A DNA stretch of 64,000 nt from an uncultured Phocaeicola sp. (lineage in GTDB: Bacteria > Bacteroidota > Bacteroidia > Bacteroidales > Bacteroidaceae): NCBI GenBank assembly GCA_944319745.1, contig CALUET010000012.1:1-64000 (forward strand), read 5' to 3'. The notes under the pieces were generated by a model. It was given only the letters and a program-made list of their open reading frames with translations. It had not been told where the DNA came from and made no database searches. The translations under genes and the position numbers were made by a program. Of this stretch, positions 51,780-61,683 are shown one piece after another (the first letter of the stretch is position 1; each line of letters begins with the position of its first letter).

Positions 51780-52334
51780 ATGATTTTACCTATTTATGTA
51801 TATGGCCAGCCTGTCTTGCGCAAAGTTGCGGAAGATATTGCTCCCGATTATCCGAATTTAAAGGAACTGATAGCAAATATGTTCGAAACGATGGATCATG
51901 CCGATGGCGTGGGACTTGCTGCTCCGCAGGTAGGCCTTTCCATACGCGTCGTGGTGATTGATTTAAACGTGCTGTCGGATGAGATGCCCGAATTCAAGGA
52001 TTTTCGGCGGGCATACATAAATCCTCACATAATAGAAACGGGAGACGAACTTACATCAATGGATGAAGGATGCTTAAGTTTGCCGGGAATTCAGGAGACC
52101 GTCAAGCGGCCTACTCGCGTTCATGTAACTTATTTAGATGAAAACTTGCAGCCTCACGATGAATGGATCGAGGGATATCTGGCAAGAGTTATGCAGCATG
52201 AGTTCGATCATTTGGATGGAGTTATGTTTGTCGACCGCTTGTCCGGGTTAAGAAAACAGCTGATTCGAAGTAAACTGAATAATTTAGTAAAAGGAAAGGT
52301 GCATTGCTCTTATAAGGTGAAAACTGTAAAATGA
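51780..52334 (+). CDS. def: peptide deformylase
   Basis: Removes the formyl group from nascent proteins. The 184-residue enzyme has all three motifs: GVGLAAPQ (43-50), EGCLSLPG (96-103; metal ligand Cys98) and QHEFDHLDG (139-147; His140 and His144 ligands, Glu141 catalytic). Its stop overlaps the start of the next gene by four bases. Confidence 0.97.
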   Translation: MILPIYVYGQPVLRKVAEDIAPDYPNLKELIANMFETMDHADGVGLAAPQVGLSIRVVVIDLNVLSDEMPEFKDFRRAYINPHIIETGDELTSMDEGCLSLPGIQETVKRPTRVHVTYLDENLQPHDEWIEGYLARVMQHEFDHLDGVMFVDRLSGLRKQLIRSKLNNLVKGKVHCSYKVKTVK

Positions 52335-54349
52335 AACGAAAATTCCTATACCTATTATATATAAAGGTATTGTTTCCGTTCCTGCTTTCTGCACAAATTA
52401 ATACAGATCAGGTTTTGTCAATAGGGGTTAATGCCCTCTATTTTGAAGATTATGTGCTGTCTATTCAGTATTTTAATCAGGTGATCAGTGCAAAACCATA
52501 CTTGGCGGAACCGTATTTTTATCGGGGAGTCGCCAAACTGAACCTGGACGATTATCAAGGCGCCGAGGCCGATTGCACAAAATCTATCGATAGGAATCCT
52601 TTTGTGGTGAATGTTTATCAGGTACGCGGCCTTTCGCGTATTCGACAAAAAAACTATGAAGGAGCCATAAGCGACTATCAAAAAGCTTTGACGATCGATC
52701 CGGAAAATGTGAGTTTATGGCATAATTTGATCCTATGCCGCATACATGAGTTGGATTTTAACCAGGCGAATGCCGACATAGATACCCTCATACATATCTC
52801 TCCCCGCTATACGGATGCTTATTTGATGCGCATGGAGGTGGCGATGAAACAGCAGGATACGCTGCGAGCAATGAGTGATGCGGACAAGGCAATCGAAATC
52901 GACCGTTACAATGCCGATACTTGGGCGGCAAGAGGAATGTTGTTTCTTCAACGGGAGAAGTACGCGGATGCCGAATCAGACCTGACGGAAGCGATTCGTT
53001 TATCGGTGCGAAATAGCGGAATGTATATCAACCGTGCCTTGGCGCGTTATCATCAAAATAATCTTCGGGGCGCAATGAAGGATTATGACATCGCGTTGGA
53101 TATAGACAAAAATAACTTGATAGGTCATTATAACCGGGGATTGTTAAGAGCACAAGTGGGCGATGATAACAGAGCTATTGAGGATTTTGATTTCGTATTG
53201 CAGTTTGAGCCGGATAATATGATGGCTACGTTTAACCGGGGATTATTGCGTGATCGAACAGGAGATTACAAAGGAGCCGTGGAAGATTATACGACTGTGT
53301 TAGACGAATATCCTAATTTCCTGGCCGGATATCAGTATCGGGCACAGGCACGCCGGAAGATCGGTGATTTGAAAGGTGCCGACGATGATGAGTTTAGATT
53401 GCTTCAGGCTCAACTGGATGCGCAGAACGGTAAGAACCAACAACAGCAAACAGCTTCTGCCGATAAGACGCGTAAGGAGTCAGACAAGGACGTAAATAAC
53501 TTCAGGAAAATCGTTGTGGCAGACAATGAAGACGATAATTCAAGATATAAAACGAATTATCGTGGTCGCGTTCAGGATAAAAACCTTGCCATCTTGCCGC
53601 AGCCTATGTTTGCTTTAAACTATTATGAGCGTGAAAACGAAGTGAGAAACTCGGTTAATTATGCGAAAGTAATCGATGATCTGAACCGGGAAAAAGTATT
53701 ACCGCACCGTTTGTTGATAACAAACAATGAGGCTTCTCTGACCGAAGAACAGGTTAAGGAACACTTCGCTTCGATAGATGTTGAGTCGGAAAAGATCATC
53801 CGTGAGCCGGATAATGCTCTGCATTATTATGCCCGGGCGCTGGATTATTACTTGGTGCAGGACTTCGATAATGCTTTGTCTGACTTGGATTCAGTCATAG
53901 TCCGGGATTCGACTTTCTATCCTGCCTACTTCTCTCGGTCGGTAATCCGTTATAAACAACTGGAATTCCTTAAGCGCGACGTCGAATATAATGTGGATTC
54001 TTCTAAAGAAGAGTTCCGCGTTCGTACCATGGATTATGTTGCCATACGGAAAGATTTGGATGAAGTGATACGCCTTGCGCCGGATTTTGTTTATGCATAT
54101 TATAACAGAGGAAACATTTTGGTGGCAATGAAAGATTATCATGCGGCGTTGGTCGATTATAATAAGGCCATAGAAATGGATCCTCATTTTGCAGATGCGT
54201 ATTATAACCGCGGGTTGACCAATATATTTTTAGGAAATAATCGTCAGGGAATTCAGGATTTGAGTAAAGCCGGCGAGCTGGGGATTTATTCAGCGTATAG
54301 CATTATAAAACGTTTTACAACTACGGAAGATAACAATTTACCGAAATAA
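52331..54349 (+). CDS. large tetratricopeptide repeat protein
   Basis: A 672-residue exported protein (signal peptide about 1-20, ending FLLSAQ) packed with TPRs: roughly nine units in residues 25-360 (for example [22 protein letters not shown] and [23 protein letters not shown]), a Gln/Lys-rich low-complexity linker (about 362-400), a non-repeat section, and further units to the end ([25 protein letters not shown]). Start ATG overlaps the def stop, implying translational coupling. A protein-protein scaffold in the periplasm is likely; partners unknown. Confidence 0.85.
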   Translation: MKRKFLYLLYIKVLFPFLLSAQINTDQVLSIGVNALYFEDYVLSIQYFNQVISAKPYLAEPYFYRGVAKLNLDDYQGAEADCTKSIDRNPFVVNVYQVRGLSRIRQKNYEGAISDYQKALTIDPENVSLWHNLILCRIHELDFNQANADIDTLIHISPRYTDAYLMRMEVAMKQQDTLRAMSDADKAIEIDRYNADTWAARGMLFLQREKYADAESDLTEAIRLSVRNSGMYINRALARYHQNNLRGAMKDYDIALDIDKNNLIGHYNRGLLRAQVGDDNRAIEDFDFVLQFEPDNMMATFNRGLLRDRTGDYKGAVEDYTTVLDEYPNFLAGYQYRAQARRKIGDLKGADDDEFRLLQAQLDAQNGKNQQQQTASADKTRKESDKDVNNFRKIVVADNEDDNSRYKTNYRGRVQDKNLAILPQPMFALNYYERENEVRNSVNYAKVIDDLNREKVLPHRLLITNNEASLTEEQVKEHFASIDVESEKIIREPDNALHYYARALDYYLVQDFDNALSDLDSVIVRDSTFYPAYFSRSVIRYKQLEFLKRDVEYNVDSSKEEFRVRTMDYVAIRKDLDEVIRLAPDFVYAYYNRGNILVAMKDYHAALVDYNKAIEMDPHFADAYYNRGLTNIFLGNNRQGIQDLSKAGELGIYSAYSIIKRFTTTEDNNLPK

Positions 54350-54374
54350 ATGAGTAAACACGAAAAGTTTTGTT

Positions 54375-54382
54375 TATTTTTG
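54375..54382 (+). promoter_or_regulatory. probable -7 element of thrS
   Basis: TATTTTTG, 30 bases before the thrS ATG; the -33 region lacks a good TTTG. No T-box-like leader fits in the short gap. Confidence 0.4.
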
Positions 54383-54412
54383 CACGACAAATAATGGATA
54401 AAAAATAAGATC

Positions 54413-56353
54413 ATGATAAAGATAACTTTTCCGGATGGTTCTGTTCGTGAGTACAACGAAGGGGTAACCGGTTTGCAAATAGCAGAGAGCATAAGTGCGC
54501 GTTTGGCACAAGATGTTTTGGTCTGTGGAGTAAACGGCGAAACAGTAGATCTGAATCGCCCTATTGAAAATGATGCGACCGTCGTCCTCTATAAATGGGA
54601 TGATGAGCAAGGTAAGCACGCATTTTGGCATACAAGTGCTCATTTGCTTGCGGAAGCTTTACAAGAACTTTACCCGGGAATTCAGTTTGGTATAGGGCCG
54701 GCTATCGAAAACGGCTTTTATTATGATGTGGATCCGGGGGAAGCCGTTATTAAAGAAGGAGATCTTCCGGTAATAGAAAAGAAAATGATGGAGCTGGCAG
54801 CGAAGAAGGAATCGCTGGAACGGAAGAATATTTCCAAAAAAGATGCCCTGAAAATGTTTGAAGAAAGAGGAGAAACTTATAAATGCGAGCTGATCTCTGA
54901 ACTGGAAGACGGGCATATTTCTACTTATACGCAGGGCACCTTTACCGATCTTTGCCGCGGTCCTCATTTGCTCTCCACTGCACCGATTAAGGCGATCAAG
55001 CTGTTGTCTGTAGCCGGAGCATACTGGCGCGGACAGGAAGACCGGAAGCAGATGACGCGAATTTACGGCATCTCTTTCCCGAAGAAAAAGATGCTTGACG
55101 ATTATTTGCTGATGTTGGAAGAGGCAAAGAAGCGCGACCATCGCAAAATAGGCAAGGAAATGGACTTGTTTATGTTCTCGGATACAGTAGGAAAGGGCCT
55201 GCCCATGTGGTTGCCGAAAGGAACAGCTTTACGTTTACGTTTGCAGGATTTTTTGCGGAAAATCCAGGCCCGTTACGATTATCAGGAAGTTATTTGTCCT
55301 CCTATCGGCAATAAATTGTTGTATATTACTTCGGGGCACTACGCAAAATATGGAAAAGATTCTTTCCAGCCAATCCATACTCCGGAGGAAGGTGAGGAAT
55401 ACTTCTTGAAACCAATGAACTGTCCTCATCATTGTATGATCTATAAAAATACTCCACGTTCTTACCGTGATTTGCCTTTAAGACTGGCAGAGTTTGGAAC
55501 GGTTTGCCGCTATGAGCAGAGTGGAGAACTGCATGGATTGACGCGTGTGCGGAGTTTCACTCAGGATGATGCGCATATATTTTGTCGCCCGGACCAGGTT
55601 AAGGACGAATTTTTGCGCGTAATGGATATTATCTCGATTGTATTCAAGTCGATGAACTTTGAAAACTTTGAAGCACAAATATCCTTGCGTGATAAAGAAA
55701 ATCGTGAGAAATACATAGGAAGCGATGAGAATTGGGAGAAAGCAGAACGAGCCATTATTGAGGCATGCGAGGAAAAAGGCTTATCGGCAAAAGTCGAATA
55801 TGGTGAAGCTGCATTCTATGGCCCGAAATTGGATTTCATGGTAAAAGATGCAATCGGCCGCCGTTGGCAATTGGGAACAATACAGGTGGATTATAACTTG
55901 CCGGAACGCTTCCAGTTGGAATATATGGGTGCTGATAACCAAAAGCATCGTCCGGTTATGATTCACCGTGCGCCTTTTGGTTCTATGGAACGTTTCGTTG
56001 CCGTGTTGATAGAGCATACAGCCGGAAAATTCCCGTTATGGTTGACTCCGGATCAGGTCGCTATTTTGCCAATCTCGGATAAGTTTAATGATTATGCTGA
56101 TAAAGTTCGTTTGGAATTAAAGAAGAATGATATTCGTGCCATCGTGGATGAACGAAGCGAGAAAATCGGCCGTAAAATCAGAGACAACGAGCTTAAACGC
56201 ATTCCATACATGTTGATTGTTGGAGAAAAGGAGGCCGAACATGGTGCAGTTTCCGTTCGAAAACAAGGAGAAGGCGATAAAGGTAGCATGAAAATTGAAG
56301 ATTTTGTAAAAAATATTACGGAAGAAATCCATAATATGATAAATAAATGGTAA
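54413..56353 (+). CDS. thrS: threonyl-tRNA synthetase
   Basis: Charges tRNA-Thr. The 646-residue enzyme has the N-terminal TGS domain ([15 protein letters not shown]), the editing domain with [12 protein letters not shown] (zinc-type His) and [19 protein letters not shown], the class II catalytic core with [10 protein letters not shown] and [17 protein letters not shown], and an anticodon-binding domain from about 545 ([15 protein letters not shown]). It heads the conserved thrS-infC-rpmI-rplT cluster. Confidence 0.97.
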   Translation: MIKITFPDGSVREYNEGVTGLQIAESISARLAQDVLVCGVNGETVDLNRPIENDATVVLYKWDDEQGKHAFWHTSAHLLAEALQELYPGIQFGIGPAIENGFYYDVDPGEAVIKEGDLPVIEKKMMELAAKKESLERKNISKKDALKMFEERGETYKCELISELEDGHISTYTQGTFTDLCRGPHLLSTAPIKAIKLLSVAGAYWRGQEDRKQMTRIYGISFPKKKMLDDYLLMLEEAKKRDHRKIGKEMDLFMFSDTVGKGLPMWLPKGTALRLRLQDFLRKIQARYDYQEVICPPIGNKLLYITSGHYAKYGKDSFQPIHTPEEGEEYFLKPMNCPHHCMIYKNTPRSYRDLPLRLAEFGTVCRYEQSGELHGLTRVRSFTQDDAHIFCRPDQVKDEFLRVMDIISIVFKSMNFENFEAQISLRDKENREKYIGSDENWEKAERAIIEACEEKGLSAKVEYGEAAFYGPKLDFMVKDAIGRRWQLGTIQVDYNLPERFQLEYMGADNQKHRPVMIHRAPFGSMERFVAVLIEHTAGKFPLWLTPDQVAILPISDKFNDYADKVRLELKKNDIRAIVDERSEKIGRKIRDNELKRIPYMLIVGEKEAEHGAVSVRKQGEGDKGSMKIEDFVKNITEEIHNMINKW

Positions 56354-56459
56354 CTTTGCAACCGCTTGTGAAAAGGTATTGTTACCGTTGTTTTTACAGG
56401 TATATGTAGTAGTATTAATTTATTAAATCCGAAAATTAAGAGGAAAGACACTTATTTGA

Positions 56460-57038
56460 ATGAAGAATGACAGTTTAAAAGGGCAACATCGAATTAATGA
56501 ACAGATTCATGCCAAAGAAGTCCGTATTGTAGGTGATGATATTGAATCAGCTGTATATCCGATATCTCAGGCTTTAAAGATTGCGGAAGATCATGACGCA
56601 GATTTAGTTGAAATATCACCGAACGCTGTTCCTCCGGTTTGTAGGATTATAGATTATTCTAAGTTTCTCTACCAATTAAAAAAACGCGCAAAGGAACAAA
56701 AAGCAAAACAAGTAAAAGTTAATGTCAAAGAAATACGGTTCGGGCCTCAAACCGACGAGCATGATTATAATTTTAAATTGAAGCATGCGATAGGTTTTCT
56801 TCAGAATGGAGACAAGGTAAAGGCATACGTGTTTTTTAAAGGACGCTCAATTTTGTTTAAAGAACAGGGAGAAGTTTTGCTGTTGCGCTTTGCAAATGAT
56901 TTGGAGGACTACGCAAAAGTAGAACAAATGCCTATTCTTGAAGGAAAAAGAATGACGATTGCTTTATCTCCCAAGAAGGCCGGCTCTTCCAAGAAAAATG
57001 TAAAAGAGCAAACTCCTTCGGGTAGTGATGCTCAGTGA
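56460..57038 (+). CDS. infC: translation initiation factor IF-3
   Basis: Prevents premature subunit joining and proofreads the start codon. The 192-residue protein has the N-domain ([34 protein letters not shown]) and C-domain ([25 protein letters not shown]). A Ser/Lys tail of about 20 residues extends beyond E. coli IF-3. It starts with ATG, not the rare AUU of E. coli, so the E. coli start-codon autoregulation does not apply. Confidence 0.97.
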   Translation: MKNDSLKGQHRINEQIHAKEVRIVGDDIESAVYPISQALKIAEDHDADLVEISPNAVPPVCRIIDYSKFLYQLKKRAKEQKAKQVKVNVKEIRFGPQTDEHDYNFKLKHAIGFLQNGDKVKAYVFFKGRSILFKEQGEVLLLRFANDLEDYAKVEQMPILEGKRMTIALSPKKAGSSKKNVKEQTPSGSDAQ

Positions 57039-57115
57039 TATGTGAAAAAGTACGCGTAACGCACCGGTATAGTACGTTGCCGTAAGTGAGTAATAATAAT
57101 TAAAAATTAAGAGAA

Positions 57116-57313
57116 ATGCCAAAGGTTAAGACTAATTCCGGTTCTAAAAAAAGATTCTTTCTTACCGGAACAGGTAAAATTAAGAGAAAACACGCTTATC
57201 ATAGTCATATTTTGACTAAGAAAACAAAGAAGCAGAAGAAAAATCTTGTAAAAGTTGGTTTGGTTGATAAATCCAATTTGGCGCAAGTAAAAGAGCTCCT
57301 TTGCTTGAGGTAA
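57116..57313 (+). CDS. rpmI: 50S ribosomal protein L35 (bL35)
   Basis: Basic 65-residue ribosomal protein, beginning [14 protein letters not shown] with the family segment [16 protein letters not shown]. It lies 77 bases after infC and 110 before rplT, as in most bacteria. Confidence 0.96.
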   Translation: MPKVKTNSGSKKRFFLTGTGKIKRKHAYHSHILTKKTKKQKKNLVKVGLVDKSNLAQVKELLCLR

Positions 57314-57423
57314 TTTAAAAAAGAAAGCGTAAAAGTTATTTATTTAAAGTTATTAACCGAATGTATTAGCTTCAAGTCCGATGTATTTAATCGGCGCTAT
57401 CATTCAAAAAGTATTAAAAAACT

Positions 57424-57774
57424 ATGCCAAGATCAGTAAATCATGTTGCTTCAAGAGCACGTAGAAAGAAAATTTTGAAATTGACCAGAGGATACTTTGG
57501 TGCAAGAAAAAATGTTTGGACAGTTGCGAAAAATACATGGGAAAAAGGTTTGACTTATGCATATCGTGACCGTAAAAACAAGAAAAGAAACTTTCGTGCA
57601 TTATGGATTCAGCGTATCAATGCTGCCGCTCGTTTAGAGGGAATGTCTTATTCGAAGCTGATGGGAGCTTTACATAAAGCGGGAATTGAAATCAATCGTA
57701 AGGTTTTAGCAGACTTAGCGATGAATTATCCTGAAGCGTTTAAGGCAGTCGTTGCGAAAGTGAAAGACGCTTGA
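57424..57774 (+). CDS. rplT: 50S ribosomal protein L20 (bL20)
   Basis: Helical 23S rRNA-binding protein, 116 residues, with the typical [20 protein letters not shown] start and [21 protein letters not shown] core. Last gene of the cluster, followed by a strong terminator. A small hairpin (CCGAT/ATCGG, near 57379-57395) in the preceding gap might be an autoregulatory site, which is a guess. Confidence 0.97.
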   Translation: MPRSVNHVASRARRKKILKLTRGYFGARKNVWTVAKNTWEKGLTYAYRDRKNKKRNFRALWIQRINAAARLEGMSYSKLMGALHKAGIEINRKVLADLAMNYPEAFKAVVAKVKDA

Positions 57775-57810
57775 TTTAAGTAAAAGACTATAAATTATTG
57801 GTTAGAATGG

Positions 57811-57846
57811 ACGGGCATTACACGGATGTGTGATGCCCGTTTTTCT
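57811..57846 (+). terminator. intrinsic terminator after rplT
   Basis: ACGGGCATTACAC (57811-57823) opposes GTGTGATGCCCGT (57828-57840), followed by TTTTTCT. Confidence 0.9.
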
Positions 57847-57916
57847 GTCATAACGTAATGAAAGAACGTAAAAAATAGCAAAAATAGGGAGAAAATACGA
57901 TAAAATGTTGGATAAA

Positions 57917-57948
57917 TTTGCTATTGTCATAGAGTATTCGTATTTTTG
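57917..57948 (+). promoter_or_regulatory. promoter of the structured RNA downstream of rplT
   Basis: TTTG (57917-57920), 20 bases, TATTTTTG (57941-57948): perfect Bacteroidetes consensus. No protein-coding gene begins in the next 290 bases, so it drives a non-coding RNA. Confidence 0.8.
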
Positions 57949-57954
57949 TAATAG

Positions 57955-58145
57955 AAAAATGAAGCCGCACTTGCAGAATCGGGAAACTCATCAAATTTAT
58001 AAGAAATACCGAGAAAAGCTTCATTCTCCAATGGCGGGCCACGCCTTCGGGTAGCATTTATGCCGGTGGATTACAAAGGAGATGGGCACTCAAATCCTGT
58101 TTTTCGGAGTTTCGTCACGCCTCGGGTGCGGCTTTTCTTTCTGTT
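57955..58145 (+). ncRNA. Bacteroidales-1-type structured RNA (proposed 6S-like RNA)
   Basis: About 185-190 bases with a consensus promoter just upstream and T-rich ends downstream. The 5' and 3' ends pair: AAGCCGCAC (57962-57970) with GTGCGGCTT (58126-58134), nine perfect pairs followed by TTCTTTC. Inside, a GCGGGCCACGCCTTCGGGTAGC-type GC-rich arm and unpaired A-rich stretches are visible. The location directly downstream of the L20 gene and the phylum promoter are the stated hallmarks of the Bacteroidales-1 RNA motif, which has been proposed to be a 6S RNA homologue that binds RNA polymerase. The identification rests on position, ends and promoter, not on a covariance search. Confidence 0.75.
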
Positions 58146-58157
58146 TATGTGAGGAGG

Positions 58158-58205
58158 AAGCGAAGAATTTTGTGGTAGTGGACAAGGTTCTTCGCTTTTT
58201 CCTTT
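58158..58205 (+). terminator. intrinsic terminator after the structured RNA
   Basis: AAGCGAAGAA (58158-58167) opposes TTCTTCGCTT (58188-58197), ending in TTTTCCTTTT. It separates the RNA from the next gene. Confidence 0.8.
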
Positions 58206-58240
58206 TGTGTGGTTTATTATGATTTTAAATATCGTGTGAA

Positions 58241-58999
58241 ATGATTTTTTATTTTTCGGCGACAGGAAATTCCCGTTGGGTGGCCATGACACTGGCGGAG
58301 AAGCTTCATACAGATGTATATAAGATAACAGCTTCATCGGGTTATCCGAGAATGTTTCACTTGAAAGAAAACGAGTCGGTAGGGTTTGTTTTTCCTGTGC
58401 ATGCCTGGGGACCTCCGGAAAATCTTCTGTCGTTTATCACTTCCCTTCGTTTTTCTTCCGATCCGTCATTTCTTTATTTTGTTTGTACCTGTGGGGATGA
58501 TGCTGGAAAAACGGCCGATGTTTTTTGCCGTTTCCTGTATAAACAGGGTTGGAAGTGTGCTTCCGGTTATTCAGTCATAATGCCCAATACTTATGTTTGT
58601 TTACCGGGTTTCGATGTAGATCCGTTGGCGGTTGAGCAAAGGAAACGGGAAAAGGCGCGAGAAGAAACAGAGCGGTTGGCAGAACGCATCAGGGAGAAGC
58701 GGAACGAATTCTGCTGTCATGAGGGTAGTTTTCCTCGTTTGAAGACATACGTTCTTCGTCCTCTTTTCAAGAAATTCCTGATGTCTCCTTCAAAATTCCA
58801 TGTGACAGACGCTTGCATATCGTGCGGCGTTTGTGAAAATACTTGTCCGTTGCAAAATATCCACCTGACCGATGGAAAGCCCCATTGGGACGATCACTGT
58901 GTGATGTGCCTGGCTTGTTATCATCATTGCCCGAAACATGCCATAGCCTATGGCCGTCAAACCGCTAAAAAGGGGCAATATTTATTTAAGAAGCCGTAG
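58241..58999 (+). CDS. EFR1-type ferrodoxin: flavodoxin-like domain plus two [4Fe-4S] clusters
   Basis: Electron-transfer protein, 252 residues. The N-terminal half is flavodoxin-like (FYFSATGNSRWVAMTLAE with the FMN phosphate loop SATGNS). The C-terminal half is a bacterial 2[4Fe-4S] ferredoxin: CISCGVCENTCP and CVMCLACYHHCP. This two-domain form is called EFR1. Redox partners are not encoded here. Cytoplasmic, typical of anaerobes. Confidence 0.9.
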   Translation: MIFYFSATGNSRWVAMTLAEKLHTDVYKITASSGYPRMFHLKENESVGFVFPVHAWGPPENLLSFITSLRFSSDPSFLYFVCTCGDDAGKTADVFCRFLYKQGWKCASGYSVIMPNTYVCLPGFDVDPLAVEQRKREKAREETERLAERIREKRNEFCCHEGSFPRLKTYVLRPLFKKFLMSPSKFHVTDACISCGVCENTCPLQNIHLTDGKPHWDDHCVMCLACYHHCPKHAIAYGRQTAKKGQYLFKKP

Positions 59000-59029
59000 A
59001 GCTTTCTCTTGATTTGTCGTTTTGTCTTT

Positions 59030-59854
59030 TCAGTTTGTTGGAGGCAAAGTGCAACGGGCGGCCTCTATTTTCTCTTCAATCTCGTCGGGAAGTCTTGAGA
59101 AAAAATCCAGTCCTGTTATGGTTTCTATGGAATCGACAGTCATGACATATTTCTTCAACTCTTGGTGATGTGCGCGGTTTGGGAATAAAAATCCGAGGCA
59201 TACCGGTTCATTGTGGCAGTATAACAGTACCACTTTAAAGAACTGGTCGGGAACGGCAACCTTATGTTCTCCGATGCGTTTGGGATTTTTCTCACTGTAA
59301 ACCGGGCCGCAGGCAATGTAAACATTCCCGTATTTTTCGGCCCATTTGCGGCAAGTCTCTTCCAAATCTCCCCAGTCGTCACGGTTTAACTTCCGATTTT
59401 GCGGGCAAATGTTGCTCATGTAGAAAGATTCTTCCATCGCTTTTTTGCTCCATTTCATGTCTGCTGCCGGAGCCATGTGCCCGCGATCATATCCGGAGTT
59501 CGTATAGTCGGAATGCTCCACCCGCGGTTCAGGCAGGTCAGGATCGGCAATAAATTTGTTTTTCCTTTTCTCCTCTCCGGTTGTCTCCCGGCGTGTCAGT
59601 TCCCAGGCAACCCAGTTGGGTGTTTTGTAAAACGTGTTGTATGACACGGTATATCCCGTGCGTTTCAGAATAATCTCCTCGCGTTGTGTAAGCGATCGGG
59701 GGATCTCTAAGTTCTCCGGTGCAGCTGCATGCGTGGAAACAAGAGGGTGATGTGCCTCAGAGTTGAGGTATAAGTAAGAGATGCCTGCAATCAGGAAGAG
59801 CAGCAGTACGAATTTTTTTCCTGCATTCGATTTCTTCTTTTTTCTTTTTCTCAT
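59030..59854 (-). CDS. membrane-anchored DNA/RNA non-specific endonuclease
   Basis: Beta-beta-alpha-metal nuclease of the NucA/EndoG family, 274 residues. A basic start and one hydrophobic segment (about 14-30) suggest membrane anchoring or export. Catalytic motif DRGHMAPAADM (123-133, His126 general base) and the metal Asn in NICPQNRKLNRDDW. Such nucleases digest nucleic acids outside the cytoplasm, in nutrition or defence. Its ATG overlaps the stop of the upstream AlaX-like gene by four bases, so the two are co-transcribed. Confidence 0.9.
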   Translation of the reverse strand: MRKRKKKKSNAGKKFVLLLFLIAGISYLYLNSEAHHPLVSTHAAAPENLEIPRSLTQREEIILKRTGYTVSYNTFYKTPNWVAWELTRRETTGEEKRKNKFIADPDLPEPRVEHSDYTNSGYDRGHMAPAADMKWSKKAMEESFYMSNICPQNRKLNRDDWGDLEETCRKWAEKYGNVYIACGPVYSEKNPKRIGEHKVAVPDQFFKVVLLYCHNEPVCLGFLFPNRAHHQELKKYVMTVDSIETITGLDFFSRLPDEIEEKIEAARCTLPPTN

Positions 59855-60318
59855 GGTTCTGTCAATTTAAAGCGCATGCGGAATATCCCGTCCTTGTAGT
59901 CGCTGCTGACAATCTTGAATGTCTTGATCTCGGAAGTATTCGATACGTGCAGACCAATGCAGAGACATTCGTCATAATCGCCTACTTTTACGATGCGTAC
60001 CGTTTCGGACGCTCCTTCCGGAAGCCGCTGCAGATCGAAGCGCGAAGCAGCCTCTTTTTGTGTAATGAACTCTGTCGTTACAGGCAAATGCTGCGAAATG
60101 ACATTGTTTACGGTGGCTTCTATCAGTTTGATTTCTTCGTCCGTCGGAGCTTTTGGCAGGGAAAAATCGAGTTTGCTTTTCTTGCGTTCAATGTGTGCCG
60201 ACACGGCCCTTCCGCAGCCGAAAAGGTTTATCATTGTCCGGTTGACGATATGTTCGCATGTATGCATCGGCGGGTATTCCGTCTTGTTATGCTCATTTAA
60301 TAAAGGTTGTTGCTCCAT
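59851..60318 (-). CDS. AlaX-like alanyl-tRNA editing-domain protein
   Basis: A stand-alone editing domain related to the C-terminal part of AlaRS/ThrRS, which hydrolyses mischarged tRNA. The ATG at 60318 (MEQQPLLNEHNK) gives 155 residues; an upstream ATG frame to 60351 overlaps a -7-like element (60356-60349). Zinc ligands are visible as HTCEHI and CIGLHVSNTSEI. Target amino acid (Ser, Gly or Ala on tRNA) is not clear. Unusually it is coupled to a nuclease gene. Confidence 0.85.
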   Translation of the reverse strand: MEQQPLLNEHNKTEYPPMHTCEHIVNRTMINLFGCGRAVSAHIERKKSKLDFSLPKAPTDEEIKLIEATVNNVISQHLPVTTEFITQKEAASRFDLQRLPEGASETVRIVKVGDYDECLCIGLHVSNTSEIKTFKIVSSDYKDGIFRMRFKLTEP

Positions 60319-60348
60319 TTTTAGAAAATGATAGGATGATTTTGGATT

Positions 60349-60356
60349 CAAAGATA
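60349..60356 (-). promoter_or_regulatory. probable -7 element of the AlaX-like/nuclease operon
   Basis: TATCTTTG on the minus strand, 30 bases before the ATG at 60318; -33 weak. Confidence 0.45.
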
Positions 60357-60468
60357 CACCGATTCTTCTGAAAATGCGCTATTGTGTCCGTCTTTTCGTT
60401 TGCCTATTTTTAAGACAACATCCATAACTTTTGGGCGCAAGTTTTCCGGTCTTTTGGGCATAGCTCTT

Positions 60469-60497
60469 TTTGCAAAGGAAGATTTTCCGTATTTTTG
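60469..60497 (+). promoter_or_regulatory. promoter of the HpaII-family gene
   Basis: TTTG (60469-60472), 17 bases, TATTTTTG (60490-60497). The spacer is two bases shorter than usual, though TTTT two bases earlier would give 19. Confidence 0.55.
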
Positions 60498-60522
60498 CCC
60501 GAAATAAAAAAAGAAAAATATC

Positions 60523-61608
60523 ATGGCTTTCGAGGCAACTAAAAAAGAATGGGTGAAGCTTTACACCTTTTTTAACCTGTTGGCAGACGGATATGTTTAC
60601 GGGGGAACTCCCGATGCAAGGCCGGATGAACGGTTAAGAATCCCAATCGCGATGATAATGCGCGAGGAGCATGACGGGGCGCGCCGTTATGTCATAGAAA
60701 AAAATGAGGTCCACCTTGTGGGAGAGAAGGCAGATAAACGCATTCCACGCGAGGACTTCCGGGCGGCGGCCGAGTTTATTTTACGTGCCGTACTTGCAAG
60801 TAAAGAAAACAATGTAACCTCACCCGATGGAGTGGAGGCCTTTCTTGACGAGGCAGCTATCTATAATCTGGAAGCAAATATGGGCGACCGTACCGATTTT
60901 TCCGTCGCTTTTTACGAGGAAAAGGCTCCGCTGACGGGATTCTGCGTGCGCTCCCGTGTGGGAGGGATGCTCGCCCTTTTAGACGGAGGACGTGCGGCCA
61001 ATTTCAAGTTTGAGCAGACGGGCGTGCGATTTGCTGCCCCTACGGTGAATAAGATTAATGCGCACGGCGGCGATAACGATGTGGTGGACCGTATGTTTAT
61101 GATAGAACGTTTGGGCGGAATATTGAAATATAATGATGTGGCCGACAAGATATTTCGCAGCAACCTTTCGATGATAGACTTGCACATGGGGCGTCTGTTG
61201 GGAGAAATGATTCGTTTGATGTGGCTGGATGACATCACGAAAGTGTCCGATTTAACCGAAGCCGTAAAGAAACTGAACCCGCTGAAGATTAAAGACGAGC
61301 TGATAAACAAACATGGTTTTTACGACTATAAGGTGAAAGAATTCCTTTTGGCATTGGCAAACGGCATGCGTCCTGCCAAACTTTACGACGGTACGGACTC
61401 TGCAATAGCGGGACTTATGTTTGTAACGGCCGAGGGGAAGATCTTATGTTATCAGCGCGCTTTTCGTCAGACGTTTGCCGATTTCTTGTTTTATAATGCG
61501 CGTTTGGAGCGGGCTTCCACCGAGAAGGACAAATATGGCTATCTGGAGCGGGAGAACGGAGCGTATTATTTTAAATTGAATTTAAAGATTGGGCTGTTGA
61601 AACGATAA
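60523..61608 (+). CDS. HpaII-family restriction endonuclease homologue, no methylase nearby
   Basis: 361 residues matching the HpaII restriction-endonuclease family over its length: the N-terminal WVKLYTFFNLLADGYVY block, a central GFCVRSRVGGMLALLDGGRAANFKFE block (equivalent to the GFSIKS-LG...LLN-...TNF region as I recall it), VFRSNL-like IFRSNLSMIDLHMG, and the C-terminal ADFLFYNARLERASTEKDKYG then KLNLKIG. HpaII cuts CCGG. In the central block the lysine I expect for the nuclease centre is arginine. It has its own promoter and terminator, and no DNA methylase is encoded within 64 kb. It may be active with a distant methylase, or be a domesticated, inactive DNA-binding relative. Confidence 0.75.
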   Translation: MAFEATKKEWVKLYTFFNLLADGYVYGGTPDARPDERLRIPIAMIMREEHDGARRYVIEKNEVHLVGEKADKRIPREDFRAAAEFILRAVLASKENNVTSPDGVEAFLDEAAIYNLEANMGDRTDFSVAFYEEKAPLTGFCVRSRVGGMLALLDGGRAANFKFEQTGVRFAAPTVNKINAHGGDNDVVDRMFMIERLGGILKYNDVADKIFRSNLSMIDLHMGRLLGEMIRLMWLDDITKVSDLTEAVKKLNPLKIKDELINKHGFYDYKVKEFLLALANGMRPAKLYDGTDSAIAGLMFVTAEGKILCYQRAFRQTFADFLFYNARLERASTEKDKYGYLERENGAYYFKLNLKIGLLKR

Positions 61609-61620
61609 GGCTTTATAGAC

Positions 61621-61660
61621 AAAACATGCCGGTGTATCAAAAGATGCACCGGCATGTTTT
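61621..61660. terminator. terminator after the HpaII-family gene
   Basis: AAAACATGCCGGTG (61621-61634) opposes CACCGGCATGTTTT (61647-61660), 14 perfect pairs, T-rich after both arms; serves the convergent alpha-amylase gene as well. Confidence 0.85.
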
Positions 61661-61683
61661 GTTATGTTTGTCTTGTTCTTTTC

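Noticed and set aside
54350-54412. T-box or other leader control of thrS
   Set aside because: The gap is only 63 bases and has no T-box sequence or terminator.
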